NCBI RefSeq assembly: GCF_018327645.1
Contig: NZ_BMAY01000003.1
Span: 1,514-65,513, forward strand
Length of the DNA stretch: 64,000 nt
Direction of reading: 5' to 3'
From: Lactobacillus corticis
Lineage (GTDB): Bacteria > Bacillota > Bacilli > Lactobacillales > Lactobacillaceae
The notes under the pieces are model-generated. The model did not search any database. It was not told the DNA's origin and worked only from the letters and a program-made list of their open reading frames with translations. The position numbers and the translations under genes are program-made. Shown here one piece after another: positions 1 through 8,159 of this stretch (position 1 is the first letter of the stretch; every line of letters begins with the position of its first letter).

Positions 1-1
1 C

Positions 2-361
2 GAAAGCGCGATGATCAGCGAGATCGTGCGCGCCGGGATCGAATCGATCGACTACGGACAGATGGAAGGTGCACGAAGCAACGGGATGACGTACGTGCAG
101 GCCATGTACCACATCATCGTGCCGCAGGCGGTGCACAACATGATACCGGCGCTGCTGTCGCAGTTCGTATCGCTGGTCAAGGACACGTCGCTGGCCACGA
201 TCATCCTGCTGCCGGAATTATTGTATCGGGCGCAGATCATCTACAGCCAGAATTCGACTTACATGATTCCAATGTATTTGATAATTGCGGTGATGTACTT
301 CATCATCTGTTTTGCCTTGTCGAAGCTGGCTTCATATTTGTCAAAGCGTTATGCATCATAA
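2..361 (+). CDS. Amino-acid-type ABC transporter permease, C-terminal part (5' end outside window)
   Basis: This is the C-terminal ~119 residues of a HisM/GlnP-type inner-membrane permease that would import an amino acid with an ATPase and a binding protein not present here. The reading frame is open to the window edge, so the gene starts upstream. The visible part holds the EAA-type cytoplasmic loop (GARSNGMTYVQAMYHIIVPQA) that contacts the ATPase, then hydrophobic segments and a basic end. Oddly, the first 72 codons are very rich in G/C third positions (about 62 of 72), unlike every other gene in the window; after about position 217 the bias relaxes. This suggests recombination with a GC-rich relative. 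The substrate cannot be told. Confidence 0.8.
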   Translation, partial: ESAMISEIVRAGIESIDYGQMEGARSNGMTYVQAMYHIIVPQAVHNMIPALLSQFVSLVKDTSLATIILLPELLYRAQIIYSQNSTYMIPMYLIIAVMYFIICFALSKLASYLSKRYAS

Positions 362-373
362 GATAAGTTTTAA

Positions 374-411
374 CCTCAAAGTTCAAGTTAAATTTGACTT
401 TGAGGTTTTTT
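374..411 (+). terminator. Rho-independent terminator after the ABC permease
   Basis: A 9-bp stem (CCTCAAAGT with ACTTTGAGG) is followed by six T. It ends the permease transcription unit. Confidence 0.85.
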
Positions 412-621
412 CTTTGCCACAATTTGCGCAGCTTCTTGATAAAATAAGGATATTAGGCTTTTTACAAAAATATTCTTGCAATATCTGAATAAAAGTGGCA
501 TTCTAATATGATATTTGTTTTTAGGGATAGCGGCGAGGACGGCGCGCAGTCTTTTCCATGATGCTCTGAATGGATATCATTATTACTGTAAATTAATAAT
601 ATGGGGAAGGAATAATAATCC

Positions 622-1503
622 ATGAAGAAATTAAAGACCTTATTACTGGTGCTGACAGCGATGTTTGCCCTTGGTTTAACAGCTTGTTCAAAGGGAAATA
701 ACGCCGGAAGCGATAAGAAAGTGACGGTTGTTACCTCAACCAATGTTTATGCGGATATTGCCAAACAAGTTCTTGGCAAGTATGGTACGGCTAAACCAGT
801 AATTTCTAACGGGGATACTGATCCGCATGATTTTGAACCTACGACCAGCTCAGCCAAAATTGTCAGCGGTGCTGATATTGTGATTGCTAATGGAATGGGC
901 TATGACAATTGGATGAATCATTTAGCCGAATCCAACGGAAAAAAGGCTGTCAAAGTCGGTGAACAAATCATGGGAAAGAAGAGCAGCGATAATCCGCACA
1001 TTTGGTATGACTTAAAGATGCCAAAAGAATATGTTGATTATTTAGTAAAAAAGGCTTCTAAAATAGCGCCCAAGCACGCATCTTACTTTAAAAAGCAAGG
1101 TGCTGCTTACTTAGCCAAGATTGCCAAAATTCAAGCTTTAGCTAAAACCATCAACGGAAGCAAAGAAAAGCCTGTCTTTGTTTCTGAACCTGTCTTTGAC
1201 TATGCTTTAACAGCAGCTGGATTCAAGATTGGCGATACAGAATTTGAAAATGCGATTGAAAATGAAACCGACCCAAGTGCTAAAACGATTCACACGGTCC
1301 AAAACAAATTAAAGCATGGCGGTTTTAGTTTATTTGTTAACAACACGCAGGCTTCTAGTTCAACTGTTAATAATATGTTGAAAATTGCTAAGGCAAACAA
1401 GGTAAAAGTGATTGATGTCCGCGAAACGATGCCGAACGGGGTATCTTATTATGACTGGATGTACAAGAACTACCAAAACTTAGCTAAGCTTTTTGAAAAA
1501 TAA
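622..1503 (+). CDS. ZnuA/MntA-like metal ABC transporter substrate-binding lipoprotein
   Basis: Predicted extracellular solute-binding lipoprotein of the cluster A-1 zinc/manganese family (293 aa). A signal peptide ends in a lipobox L-T-A-C with the lipidated Cys at residue 22. Metal-ligand histidines are visible in DPHDFEP (His69) and NPHIWYD (His126). At the place where family members usually carry a third His in an H-x-A-F-like motif, this protein reads SEPVFDY, so a Glu may substitute. No ATPase or permease gene lies next to it, so it must share a transporter encoded elsewhere. GGAAGGA lies 10 nt before the ATG. Zinc versus manganese cannot be decided. Confidence 0.82.
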   Translation: MKKLKTLLLVLTAMFALGLTACSKGNNAGSDKKVTVVTSTNVYADIAKQVLGKYGTAKPVISNGDTDPHDFEPTTSSAKIVSGADIVIANGMGYDNWMNHLAESNGKKAVKVGEQIMGKKSSDNPHIWYDLKMPKEYVDYLVKKASKIAPKHASYFKKQGAAYLAKIAKIQALAKTINGSKEKPVFVSEPVFDYALTAAGFKIGDTEFENAIENETDPSAKTIHTVQNKLKHGGFSLFVNNTQASSSTVNNMLKIAKANKVKVIDVRETMPNGVSYYDWMYKNYQNLAKLFEK

Positions 1504-1516
1504 TTCAAAATAATCC

Positions 1517-1544
1517 TTGCATTTTTACTCAGAACAGGTATACT
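1517..1544 (+). promoter_or_regulatory. Sigma-A promoter for the tRNA pair
   Basis: TTGCAT and TATACT are separated by 16 bp, about 24 bp before the first tRNA base. Confidence 0.6.
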
Positions 1545-1567
1545 TATAAATGTCCTGTTTTGAGAAC

Positions 1568-1639
1568 GACCCGTTGGTCAAGTGGTTAAGACACGGCCCT
1601 TTCACGGCCGTAACATGGGTTCAAATCCCGTACGGGTCA
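1568..1639 (+). tRNA. tRNA-Glu (anticodon TTC)
   Basis: A 72-nt cloverleaf. The acceptor stem pairs GACCCGT with ACGGGTC, the anticodon stem CGGCC/GGCCG carries loop CTTTCAC with anticodon TTC at 1601-1603, and the T arm contains GGTTCAAATCC. CCA is not encoded. Confidence 0.95.
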
Positions 1640-1642
1640 TTT

Positions 1643-1715
1643 GGAGGATTAGCTCAGCTGGGAGAGCATCTGCCTTACAAGCAGGAGGTCACAGGTTCGA
1701 GCCCTGTATCCTCCA
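1643..1715 (+). tRNA. tRNA-Val (anticodon TAC)
   Basis: A 73-nt cloverleaf with acceptor stem GGAGGAT/ATCCTCC, anticodon stem CTGCC...AGCAG with loop CTTACAA (anticodon TAC), and T arm GGTTCGAGCC. It lies 3 nt after tRNA-Glu and is surely cotranscribed with it. Confidence 0.93.
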
Positions 1716-1723
1716 TCGTTCTA

Positions 1724-1756
1724 GAAACTGCCGGGTTTCCGGTAGTTTCTTTTTTT
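1724..1756 (+). terminator. Terminator after the tRNA pair
   Basis: An 11-bp stem (GAAACTGCCGG with CCGGTAGTTTC, one G-U) with a 4-nt loop is followed by seven T. Confidence 0.9.
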
Positions 1757-1788
1757 ATAATCTAGAACGAACTTTTTATATCATAAGA

Positions 1789-1866
1789 TCGGTTCAAGTC
1801 CTGAAAGGATTCACCCTCGTGGTGAAGATGCCTTGTAACCGAATAGCTAAGTCTATATAGGGGGAC
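1789..1866 (+). promoter_or_regulatory. SMK box (SAM-III) riboswitch before metK
   Basis: The metK leader carries the hallmark segments of the lactic-acid-bacterial SMK box: GGTTCAAGTCC, GAAAGGATTC, GATGCCTTGTAACCGAA, and the metK Shine-Dalgarno GGGGG at 1860-1864. In known SMK boxes SAM binding pairs the Shine-Dalgarno with an upstream anti-SD and blocks ribosome entry, so the element gives SAM feedback on its own synthesis. The assignment rests on motif order and gene context. Confidence 0.88.
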
Positions 1867-1868
1867 AT

Positions 1869-3068
1869 ATGGAAAAGAAACTTTTTACTTCTGAATCAGT
1901 ATCTGAAGGGCACCCAGACAAGGTTGCTGACCAAATCTCCGATGCAATTTTAGATGCAATTTTGGCTAAGGATCCATACGCTCACGTTGCGTGTGAAACT
2001 TCCGTAACCACGGGGATGGTCCTGGTCTTTGGAGAAATCTCAACCACAGCCTACGTTGACGTCCAAGGCGTAGTTCGTGATACGATCCGCCGAATTGGTT
2101 ACGATCGGCCAGAACTAGGCTTCGATGCAGATAATTGTGCCGTTTTGGTTAATATTGATGAGCAATCGCCAGACATTGCTGAAGGTGTTGACCATGCCTT
2201 GGAAGTTCGGGGCAAGGATGACAATGACCAGCTTGACCAAATTGGGGCTGGTGATCAGGGATTGATGTTTGGCTTTGCGATTAAAGAAACTCCAGAATTA
2301 ATGCCGCTGCCAATTTCACTTGCCCATAAGCTGATGAAGCGGGTAAGCGATCTGCGTAAAAGCGGCGAGTTAACTTGGCTTAGACCAGATGCTAAGGCGC
2401 AGGTAACGGTTGAATATGATGAAAATGACAAGCCTAAACGGATTGATACGGTGGTAATTTCAACCCAAACTGATGCAGAAGTAACTAATGAAACGATCGA
2501 AGATGCAATGATCAATCAAGTAATTAAAGAAGTCATTCCAAGCAAGTTCTTGGATGCTGAAACAAAATACTTGATTAATCCTTCAGGCCGTTTTGTGATT
2601 GGTGGGCCTAAGGGCGATGCTGGCTTGACTGGTAGAAAAATCATTGTGGATACTTATGGCGGATACGCTCGTCATGGCGGTGGCGCATTTTCTGGCAAAG
2701 ATGCAACTAAGGTAGACCGGTCAGCTTCTTATGCTGCTCGGTATGTTGCCAAAAATATCGTCGCTGCTGGTTTGGCTTATCGCTGCGAAGTGCAACTTGC
2801 TTATGCAATTGGCGTTGCTCACCCGGTTTCCATTCGAGTAGATACAAATGGAACAGGTAAAGTCAGCGATGAACTACTGACTGAAGCAGTACGAGCTAGT
2901 TTTGACTTGCGACCAGCTGGCATCATTAAAATGCTGGACTTGCGTCGGCCGATTTATGAACAAACGGCCGCCTACGGTCATTTTGGTCGAACTGACGTAG
3001 ATTTGCCTTGGGAACACACTGATCGGGTCGAAGCCTTGCAAAAATTCGTGCAAACTCATCAAAAATAA
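1869..3068 (+). CDS. metK: S-adenosylmethionine synthetase
   Basis: Makes SAM from methionine and ATP in the cytosol. The 399-aa length is normal. Family signatures are present: [16 protein letters not shown] near the N-terminus, [12 protein letters not shown] near residue 125, and the glycine-rich [17 protein letters not shown] near residue 280. The start follows the GGGGG ribosome site that forms part of the SMK riboswitch, which strongly supports both calls. There is only a 31-bp gap and no terminator before the following MFS gene, so the two may be cotranscribed. Confidence 0.97.
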   Translation: MEKKLFTSESVSEGHPDKVADQISDAILDAILAKDPYAHVACETSVTTGMVLVFGEISTTAYVDVQGVVRDTIRRIGYDRPELGFDADNCAVLVNIDEQSPDIAEGVDHALEVRGKDDNDQLDQIGAGDQGLMFGFAIKETPELMPLPISLAHKLMKRVSDLRKSGELTWLRPDAKAQVTVEYDENDKPKRIDTVVISTQTDAEVTNETIEDAMINQVIKEVIPSKFLDAETKYLINPSGRFVIGGPKGDAGLTGRKIIVDTYGGYARHGGGAFSGKDATKVDRSASYAARYVAKNIVAAGLAYRCEVQLAYAIGVAHPVSIRVDTNGTGKVSDELLTEAVRASFDLRPAGIIKMLDLRRPIYEQTAAYGHFGRTDVDLPWEHTDRVEALQKFVQTHQK

Positions 3069-3099
3069 AGGATAGATAAATAAGAGGAATGGGGTAGCT

Positions 3100-4563
3100 A
3101 TGAAGAAAACAAACGTGCCATTAGTCACGCTTGCAATTTTTCTAACGACATTCATGACCGCAATCGAAGGCACGATTGTGTCAACTGCCATGCCCACCAT
3201 CGTCAGTGATCTGAATGGTCTCGAGATGATGAACTGGGTGGTGTCGATTTTCTTGCTGATGACGGCGGTTTCCACTCCCATTTATGGAAAACTGGCTGAT
3301 AGTCTTGGACGTAAGCCGGTTTTTTTGTTTGGCATTGGTTTGTTTGTCGTTGGTTCAGCCTTATGTGGCTTATCAACCAGTATGTTGGAGTTGATATTCT
3401 TTCGGGTAATTCAGGGTCTGGGTTCAGGTGCCGTGCAGACCGTGGCGATCACGGTGATTGCTGATATGTATCCACCAGCCAAACGTGCCCGCATGCTGGG
3501 GATTAACTCCAGTTTCTGGGGCGTGGCTTCAGTCATTGCTCCGTTATTAGGTGGCTTTATTGTCCAGCAGCTTTCTTGGCACTGGGTCTTTGAAATAAAC
3601 GTACCGTTAGGTATTATAGCTTTCCTTTTGGTCTTGTTCTGCCTTAAGGAAAATAAACATGCTCAAAGTGGCCGTTTGGACTTAGCGGGAACAACGACGC
3701 TGGTCATCTTTTTATTGAGCATGATGCTCTTTTTCCAGCAGCTGGAAGAGGCCAATTGGTTGTTGCTGGGCGTCTTAATGCTGGTTATGCTGCTGTCAGG
3801 CTTTGGCTTCTATCAAGCTGAAAAGCGGGCACAGGATCCAATTTTATCGCTGCAGTTATTAAAGAATCGTAATTTTTTGATTCTCAATTTAATTAATTTA
3901 TTGGTCTTTGGTCTAGTTATTGGCTTTGAATTCTATCTGCCTACCTGGATGCAGGGAATTAATGGTACCAGTGCTTCGATTGCCGGATTTGTAGTTACGC
4001 CAAGTTCCTTATTCTGGATTTTGGGTTCCTTCACCTGTACTTGGATGGTTGGCAAGTGGGGCACTAAGGGCACCATTAAAGGGATGCTCTGTTTGTTGCT
4101 AGCAGCAGAAATCGCTCTAGTAATCATGCCCTTTAAGACGCCTTTTTGGGTATTCTTTTTAGTCGGCCCGTTTACGGGCTTGGCCTTTGGGACAATTACC
4201 ATGCAATCGCTGGTGGAATCGCAATTGATGGTACCCTCGGATGAAATTGGCGTGGCTACTTCTTTCAATACCTTGATGAAGTATTTGGGGCAAACTATTC
4301 TTGTTTCCTTTTACGGAATAGTGTTCAACCTTATGGTAAGCCACGGTTTAAGCCAGCATCCTAATTTAAATAGCGGCATGATGAATAAGATCGTTTCAGC
4401 CCAAAAAGCTGCAACGCTGCCGGCAGAATTAATTCCTAGTCTGCGGCAGGTCTTATTTGGAGCTTTAAAGAGTGTATATGTAGTGGGAATTCTACTAGTT
4501 TTGCTATCCTTTGGCTTGTTAGCTGGTTTTAAAGTTCAAGCTAAGAAACAAAATATACATTAG
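3100..4563 (+). CDS. MFS drug efflux transporter, DHA2 (EmrB/QacA-like) family
   Basis: A 487-aa integral membrane protein, the length of 14-helix DHA2 proton antiporters. Motif A is visible as YGKLADSLGRKPVF between helices 2 and 3, and a motif-C-like stretch as APLLGGFIV. The first helix reads TFMTAIEGTIVSTAMPTI, the usual N-terminal signature where the D of most members is E. Proton-driven export of drugs or other amphiphiles is expected; the substrate is unknown. It probably shares the metK transcript and ends at a clear terminator. Confidence 0.88.
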   Translation: MKKTNVPLVTLAIFLTTFMTAIEGTIVSTAMPTIVSDLNGLEMMNWVVSIFLLMTAVSTPIYGKLADSLGRKPVFLFGIGLFVVGSALCGLSTSMLELIFFRVIQGLGSGAVQTVAITVIADMYPPAKRARMLGINSSFWGVASVIAPLLGGFIVQQLSWHWVFEINVPLGIIAFLLVLFCLKENKHAQSGRLDLAGTTTLVIFLLSMMLFFQQLEEANWLLLGVLMLVMLLSGFGFYQAEKRAQDPILSLQLLKNRNFLILNLINLLVFGLVIGFEFYLPTWMQGINGTSASIAGFVVTPSSLFWILGSFTCTWMVGKWGTKGTIKGMLCLLLAAEIALVIMPFKTPFWVFFLVGPFTGLAFGTITMQSLVESQLMVPSDEIGVATSFNTLMKYLGQTILVSFYGIVFNLMVSHGLSQHPNLNSGMMNKIVSAQKAATLPAELIPSLRQVLFGALKSVYVVGILLVLLSFGLLAGFKVQAKKQNIH

Positions 4564-4593
4564 GAAAATACAACAATAATACATTGATAAAAT

Positions 4594-4630
4594 AAGCGAT
4601 TACTGTTATTTAACGGTAGTCGCTTTTTTT
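4594..4630 (+). terminator. Terminator after the MFS gene
   Basis: A 14-bp stem starting AAGCGATTAC and closing with GTAGTCGCTT, a 4-nt loop, and a T7 tail. Confidence 0.92.
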
Positions 4631-4705
4631 GCTTCAGAGCATGGGGCACAAGGCTTTTGACCGTACCTATATCTATACATATACGATAAAATTCAGCAAA
4701 TTTCA

Positions 4706-4734
4706 TTGACTTACGAGTTTTCGAGCTATACAAT
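4706..4734 (+). promoter_or_regulatory. Promoter of the fab/acc operon
   Basis: TTGACT, 17 bp, TACAAT: a near-consensus sigma-A promoter. The predicted start lies at about 4741, inside the inverted repeat listed separately. Confidence 0.78.
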
Positions 4735-4740
4735 CAAAAA

Positions 4741-4762
4741 CATCGAATATTTGTATTTGATG
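4741..4762 (+). promoter_or_regulatory. Inverted repeat at the fab operon start site, candidate FabT operator
   Basis: CATCGAATA and TATTTGATG form a 9-bp dyad with one G/T exception around a TTTG centre. It begins where transcription should start, a position suited to repression. It resembles the AT-rich, TTTGAT-containing sites known for FabT in streptococci and enterococci. FabT-like genes lie at the operon's far end. The assignment is inferred. Confidence 0.5.
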
Positions 4763-4784
4763 TGAAAGGAAGTAGGTGAAGAAC

Positions 4785-5231
4785 TTGGTAGTGATGACAG
4801 CACAAGAGGTTCTGGATTTAATTCCTAATCGTTATCCAATAGCCTATATTGATTATGTGGATAAATTAGAGCCTGGAAAGAGTATCACAGCAACCAAGAA
4901 TGTAACGATCAACGAAAACTTTTTTCGTGGTCATTTCCCGGGAAATCCGGTTATGCCAGGGGTTTTAATTATTGAGGCCCTAGCACAAGCGGCTTCCGTT
5001 TTGATATTGCGCTCACCAGAATTTTATAAAAAGACAGCTTACCTAGGCACAATTAAGCATGGTAAGTTCAGACGCGTTGTCCGTCCCGGAGATCAGCTGA
5101 AATTACAAGTTGAGCTGGTTAAGGTTCGTTCGCGCATGGGCATCGTTGACGCAGTAGCTACGGTTGATGGGAAAAAGGTAACAAGTGCCGAATTAACCTT
5201 CATCGTCGCTGAGCGGGATGAAAAGATCTGA
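4785..5231 (+). CDS. fabZ: 3-hydroxyacyl-ACP dehydratase, FabZ family (first copy)
   Basis: First gene of the fatty acid synthesis operon; dehydrates 3-hydroxyacyl-ACP. The hot-dog-fold active site is plain: the catalytic His in GHFPGNPVMPGV and the Glu in IEALAQAAS. A second fabZ follows 4.6 kb downstream. No fabM is seen, so by analogy with E. faecalis FabN/FabZ one copy may also isomerise the 2-decenoyl intermediate to make unsaturated chains; sequence reading alone does not say which. The start is uncertain: GTG 4776, TTG 4785 and ATG 4794 are in frame. AGGTGA at 4774-4779 is best spaced for TTG 4785, while alignment with the second copy favours ATG 4794. Confidence 0.92.
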   Translation: MVVMTAQEVLDLIPNRYPIAYIDYVDKLEPGKSITATKNVTINENFFRGHFPGNPVMPGVLIIEALAQAASVLILRSPEFYKKTAYLGTIKHGKFRRVVRPGDQLKLQVELVKVRSRMGIVDAVATVDGKKVTSAELTFIVAERDEKI

Positions 5232-5241
5232 GGCAGGCGGC

Positions 5242-6207
5242 GTGAAAGATGTAAAGATTACGGCTTGCGCCAAGGCCTTGCCCGAGCGCATCGTCACTAA
5301 TGACCACCTGACCCAAATCATGGATACTTCGGACGAATGGATTCGTACCCGTACTGGTATTCGGCAGCGCCATCTTTCGACTGGTGAAAATACTAGTGAC
5401 CTGGCTTCAAAGGTGGCTACTAAATTATTAAGGCAAGCTGGCCTAGCGGCTAGCGAGCTTGACTTGCTGGTGGTAGCGACAATGTCACCTGATAGCCAAA
5501 CCCCAAGCGTCAGCAATTTGGTGCAGGCGCAAATTGGAGCCGTTAATGCGGTTTGTTTTGATCTGTCGGCGGCTTGTTCAGGTTTTGTATATGCCCTTAC
5601 GGCTGCCAGATCACTCATGCTAACGCTGCAAAAAAAGACGGCGTTAGTGATTGGTGCTGAAGTTTTATCTAAATTGCTAGATTGGCAGGACCGGTCAACC
5701 GCGGTGTTGTTTGGTGATGGTGCTGGCGGCGTCTTGTTAGAAGCAAGCCAGGACGCACATTTTTTAGCTCAAACTTTGACTAGTTTTGGCGAAAGTGCGC
5801 AGGCAATTGTCGCTGGGGCCAACCCCGCGGGTAAATTTCCGCAAACGGTTTTGCAGCATAGTCCGTTTACCATGGATGGACGCAAAGTTTATCACTTTGC
5901 TACCCACCAGGTTCCCCAGCTCATAGCTGCGACTGCTGAAGAGGCAGGCATAGAGTTAGCCCAAATTGACTGGTTCTTATTGCACCAAGCGAATCGTCGC
6001 ATTATCGAACAAGTTGCTAAACGGTTAGACCTGCCACTAGCAAAGTTCCCCATGAATATTCAAACCGTTGGGAATACTGCGGCAGCTAGCGAGGGCATTT
6101 TGTTAGCCGACTGTTTGGCAGATGGGCTAATCAAGCCGGGGCAAACGGTGATGATGTGCGGATATGGTGGCGGTCTTTCAGTTGGCTGCTGCCTAGTGAA
6201 ATTTTAA
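5242..6207 (+). CDS. fabH: 3-oxoacyl-ACP synthase III (initiation condensing enzyme)
   Basis: Condenses acetyl-CoA with malonyl-ACP to start chain elongation. With the GTG start at 5242 the protein is 321 aa and the catalytic Cys in AACSGF falls at residue 112, the classical FabH position. The His (HQANRRI) and Asn (GNTAAAS) of the triad are present. An upstream in-frame ATG at 5218 lies inside fabZ and has poor ribosome-site support. In many relatives a fabT gene sits between fabZ and fabH. Here they are adjacent and the regulators are 9 kb downstream. Confidence 0.95.
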   Translation: MKDVKITACAKALPERIVTNDHLTQIMDTSDEWIRTRTGIRQRHLSTGENTSDLASKVATKLLRQAGLAASELDLLVVATMSPDSQTPSVSNLVQAQIGAVNAVCFDLSAACSGFVYALTAARSLMLTLQKKTALVIGAEVLSKLLDWQDRSTAVLFGDGAGGVLLEASQDAHFLAQTLTSFGESAQAIVAGANPAGKFPQTVLQHSPFTMDGRKVYHFATHQVPQLIAATAEEAGIELAQIDWFLLHQANRRIIEQVAKRLDLPLAKFPMNIQTVGNTAAASEGILLADCLADGLIKPGQTVMMCGYGGGLSVGCCLVKF

Positions 6208-6251
6208 GCAGAATAATTAACGATTTAAAAATAGAAATACGAGGAAAAATT

Positions 6252-6500
6252 ATGGCTAAAGACGAAATTTTTAACATTGTAAAAGATGCGACTGTTGAAG
6301 AATTGGATGTAGATCCAGAAAAGATCACACTTCAAACTAACATTAAGGATGACCTTGAAGCTGACAGTTTGGACTTGTTCGAAATCATTAACACGCTTGA
6401 AGATAAATTGGATATTGAACTTGATACCGATGAAAGCTTAGAAACTGTCGGTGCCGTAGTTGATTTTGTCAGCGAGCAATTGGCAGCTAAGGAAAAATAA
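6252..6500 (+). CDS. acpP: Acyl carrier protein (fatty acid synthesis)
   Basis: An 82-aa acidic carrier that holds growing acyl chains on a phosphopantetheine arm. The attachment motif ADSLDLFEI places the modified Ser at residue 39. GAGGAAAA lies just before the ATG at 6252. The stop codon overlaps the fabD start by one base. A second, divergent ACP gene lies at 16663. Confidence 0.97.
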   Translation: MAKDEIFNIVKDATVEELDVDPEKITLQTNIKDDLEADSLDLFEIINTLEDKLDIELDTDESLETVGAVVDFVSEQLAAKEK

Positions 6501-7435
6501 TGAAGTTTGGAATTCTATTTGCCGGCCAGGGTGCGCAAAAGCCTGGCATGGGGTTAGACTTTTTGGCTGACCCAACTTTTAGCCAGGTGATTGAAACGGC
6601 TCATCAGGCTACTGGCTTAGATATAGTCAAAATCATGGCCAGTGAAAATGGCGAGCTAGACCAAACCAACTACGTGCAGCCAGCACTAGTGGCAGTTAGC
6701 GTAGGCATTTATAAAATGCTTGAGCGGGATTGTCCCAATTTGTCGCTTGCGGGCATGATGGGTTTGTCGCTTGGTGAATATGCCGCCTTAATTGCATCCG
6801 GGATGCTGGATGAGGCTACTGGCTTTAAATTAGTAGCCGATCGCGGTCAGTATATGCAAACCGACTGTGAAGAATTTCCCGGGAAAATGGCTGCGCTAGT
6901 TTTGCCTGACTTAACAAAAGTTTCTCAGATTGTAAGGGAAACCGGTGCGGTAGTTGCTAATTATAATTCTCCGGCACAAGTGGTGATTGGCGGAAGAGCC
7001 GAAGCAGTTGAAGCAGCAATCAGCAAAATTAGGGCTGCAAAAGCTGCCAAGAAGGTTGTTCCTTTGCATGTTCGTGGGGCTTTCCATACGCGTTTTATGA
7101 ATAATAGCAAGGCTAAACTAGCCAAGCGCCTGGAAAAAGTTGAATTTAAAAACAGTCTGGTACCAGTAATTTCTAATACCACCGTCAAACCCTTTGACCT
7201 AGCCAGCGTCAAAACCGTTCTGGCTCAGCAAGTAGCCAGTCCTACCCATTTTGGGGCAGATCTGGCCTATCTTAATGAGCATGGTGGCCTCACGGCAACG
7301 CTAGAAATCGGCCCGGGCAAGACCTTATCAACTTTTGCCAAGCAAACTAATCGTCAGTTAAAACGGTTCAACATTAGCAACTTAGCGGATTATCAGGCTT
7401 TTATCAAGGAGCAGGCAGATGGATTTAAGCAATAA
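6500..7435 (+). CDS. fabD: Malonyl-CoA:ACP transacylase
   Basis: Loads malonyl groups onto ACP. It is 311 aa, with the N-terminal FAGQGAQKPGMG, the nucleophilic Ser90 in GLSLGEYAA (most family members have GHSLGE; Leu replaces His) and the catalytic His in GAFHTRFM near residue 197. It overlaps acpP by one base and the fabG start by 17 bases, so translation is coupled. Confidence 0.96.
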   Translation: MKFGILFAGQGAQKPGMGLDFLADPTFSQVIETAHQATGLDIVKIMASENGELDQTNYVQPALVAVSVGIYKMLERDCPNLSLAGMMGLSLGEYAALIASGMLDEATGFKLVADRGQYMQTDCEEFPGKMAALVLPDLTKVSQIVRETGAVVANYNSPAQVVIGGRAEAVEAAISKIRAAKAAKKVVPLHVRGAFHTRFMNNSKAKLAKRLEKVEFKNSLVPVISNTTVKPFDLASVKTVLAQQVASPTHFGADLAYLNEHGGLTATLEIGPGKTLSTFAKQTNRQLKRFNISNLADYQAFIKEQADGFKQ

Positions 7436-8150
7436 AGTAGTATTAATTACCGGTTCAAGCCGAGGAATCGGGCGAGAAATCGCTTTGGCTTTTGCCCAAA
7501 AAGGTTGTCGCCTAGTCTTGAACGGACGCAGTCAGCTGCCAGCTGATTTAGCAGCTAAATTGCAGGAAATGCACGTTGACTATCAGTTTATTCCAGCTGA
7601 CTTGGGAGATTTGGCAAGTTTGTCGGACTTTGCCCAAAAAGCTTGGGATGCTTATGGTCGAATTGATGTTTTGGTCAATAATGCGGGCATTAATCGCGAT
7701 AAGCTGCTAATTGGCATGAAAGCAGCCGACCTCACTGATGTGGTCAATGTTGACCTCAATGGCCCGATTGTGCTGACTAGTCAATTGTTGAAAAAGATGT
7801 ATAAGCAAAAAAGCGGCTGCATCATAAATATGGCCAGTGTCGTTGGCTTAATGGGCAATGTCGGACAAGCTAACTACGCTGCTGCTAAGGGCGGATTGAT
7901 TGCTTTTACTAAGAGTTTAGCCAGAGAAGCAGCACTGCGGAATATCCGAGCCAATGCTATTGCCCCGGGAATGATCGTTAGCGATATGACTAATCGATTG
8001 AGTGAAAAGACCAAAAAAGAGCTCGCCGCTCGGATTCCTTTAGGTCATTTTGGCCAGGGGCGCGATGTTGCCCAGGCAGCCCTTTTTTTGGCTGAGAGTG
8101 ATTATGTGACAGGGCAAACCATTGTCGTTGATGGCGGCATGTGCATGTAG
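7419..8150 (+). CDS. fabG: 3-oxoacyl-ACP reductase
   Basis: NADPH-dependent reductase of the elongation cycle, short-chain dehydrogenase fold, 243 aa. The cofactor motif TGSSRGIG begins at residue 11, NNAG follows near 87-90, and the catalytic Tyr153/Lys157 pair sits in YAAAK. An AGGAGC ribosome site lies within the end of fabD. Confidence 0.96.
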   Translation: MDLSNKVVLITGSSRGIGREIALAFAQKGCRLVLNGRSQLPADLAAKLQEMHVDYQFIPADLGDLASLSDFAQKAWDAYGRIDVLVNNAGINRDKLLIGMKAADLTDVVNVDLNGPIVLTSQLLKKMYKQKSGCIINMASVVGLMGNVGQANYAAAKGGLIAFTKSLAREAALRNIRANAIAPGMIVSDMTNRLSEKTKKELAARIPLGHFGQGRDVAQAALFLAESDYVTGQTIVVDGGMCM

Positions 8151-8159
8151 GAGGTCTGA

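Noticed and set aside
1550-1860. Open frames running through the tRNA pair and the SMK leader.
   Set aside because: They read through structural RNA genes and a riboswitch and have no ribosome site.
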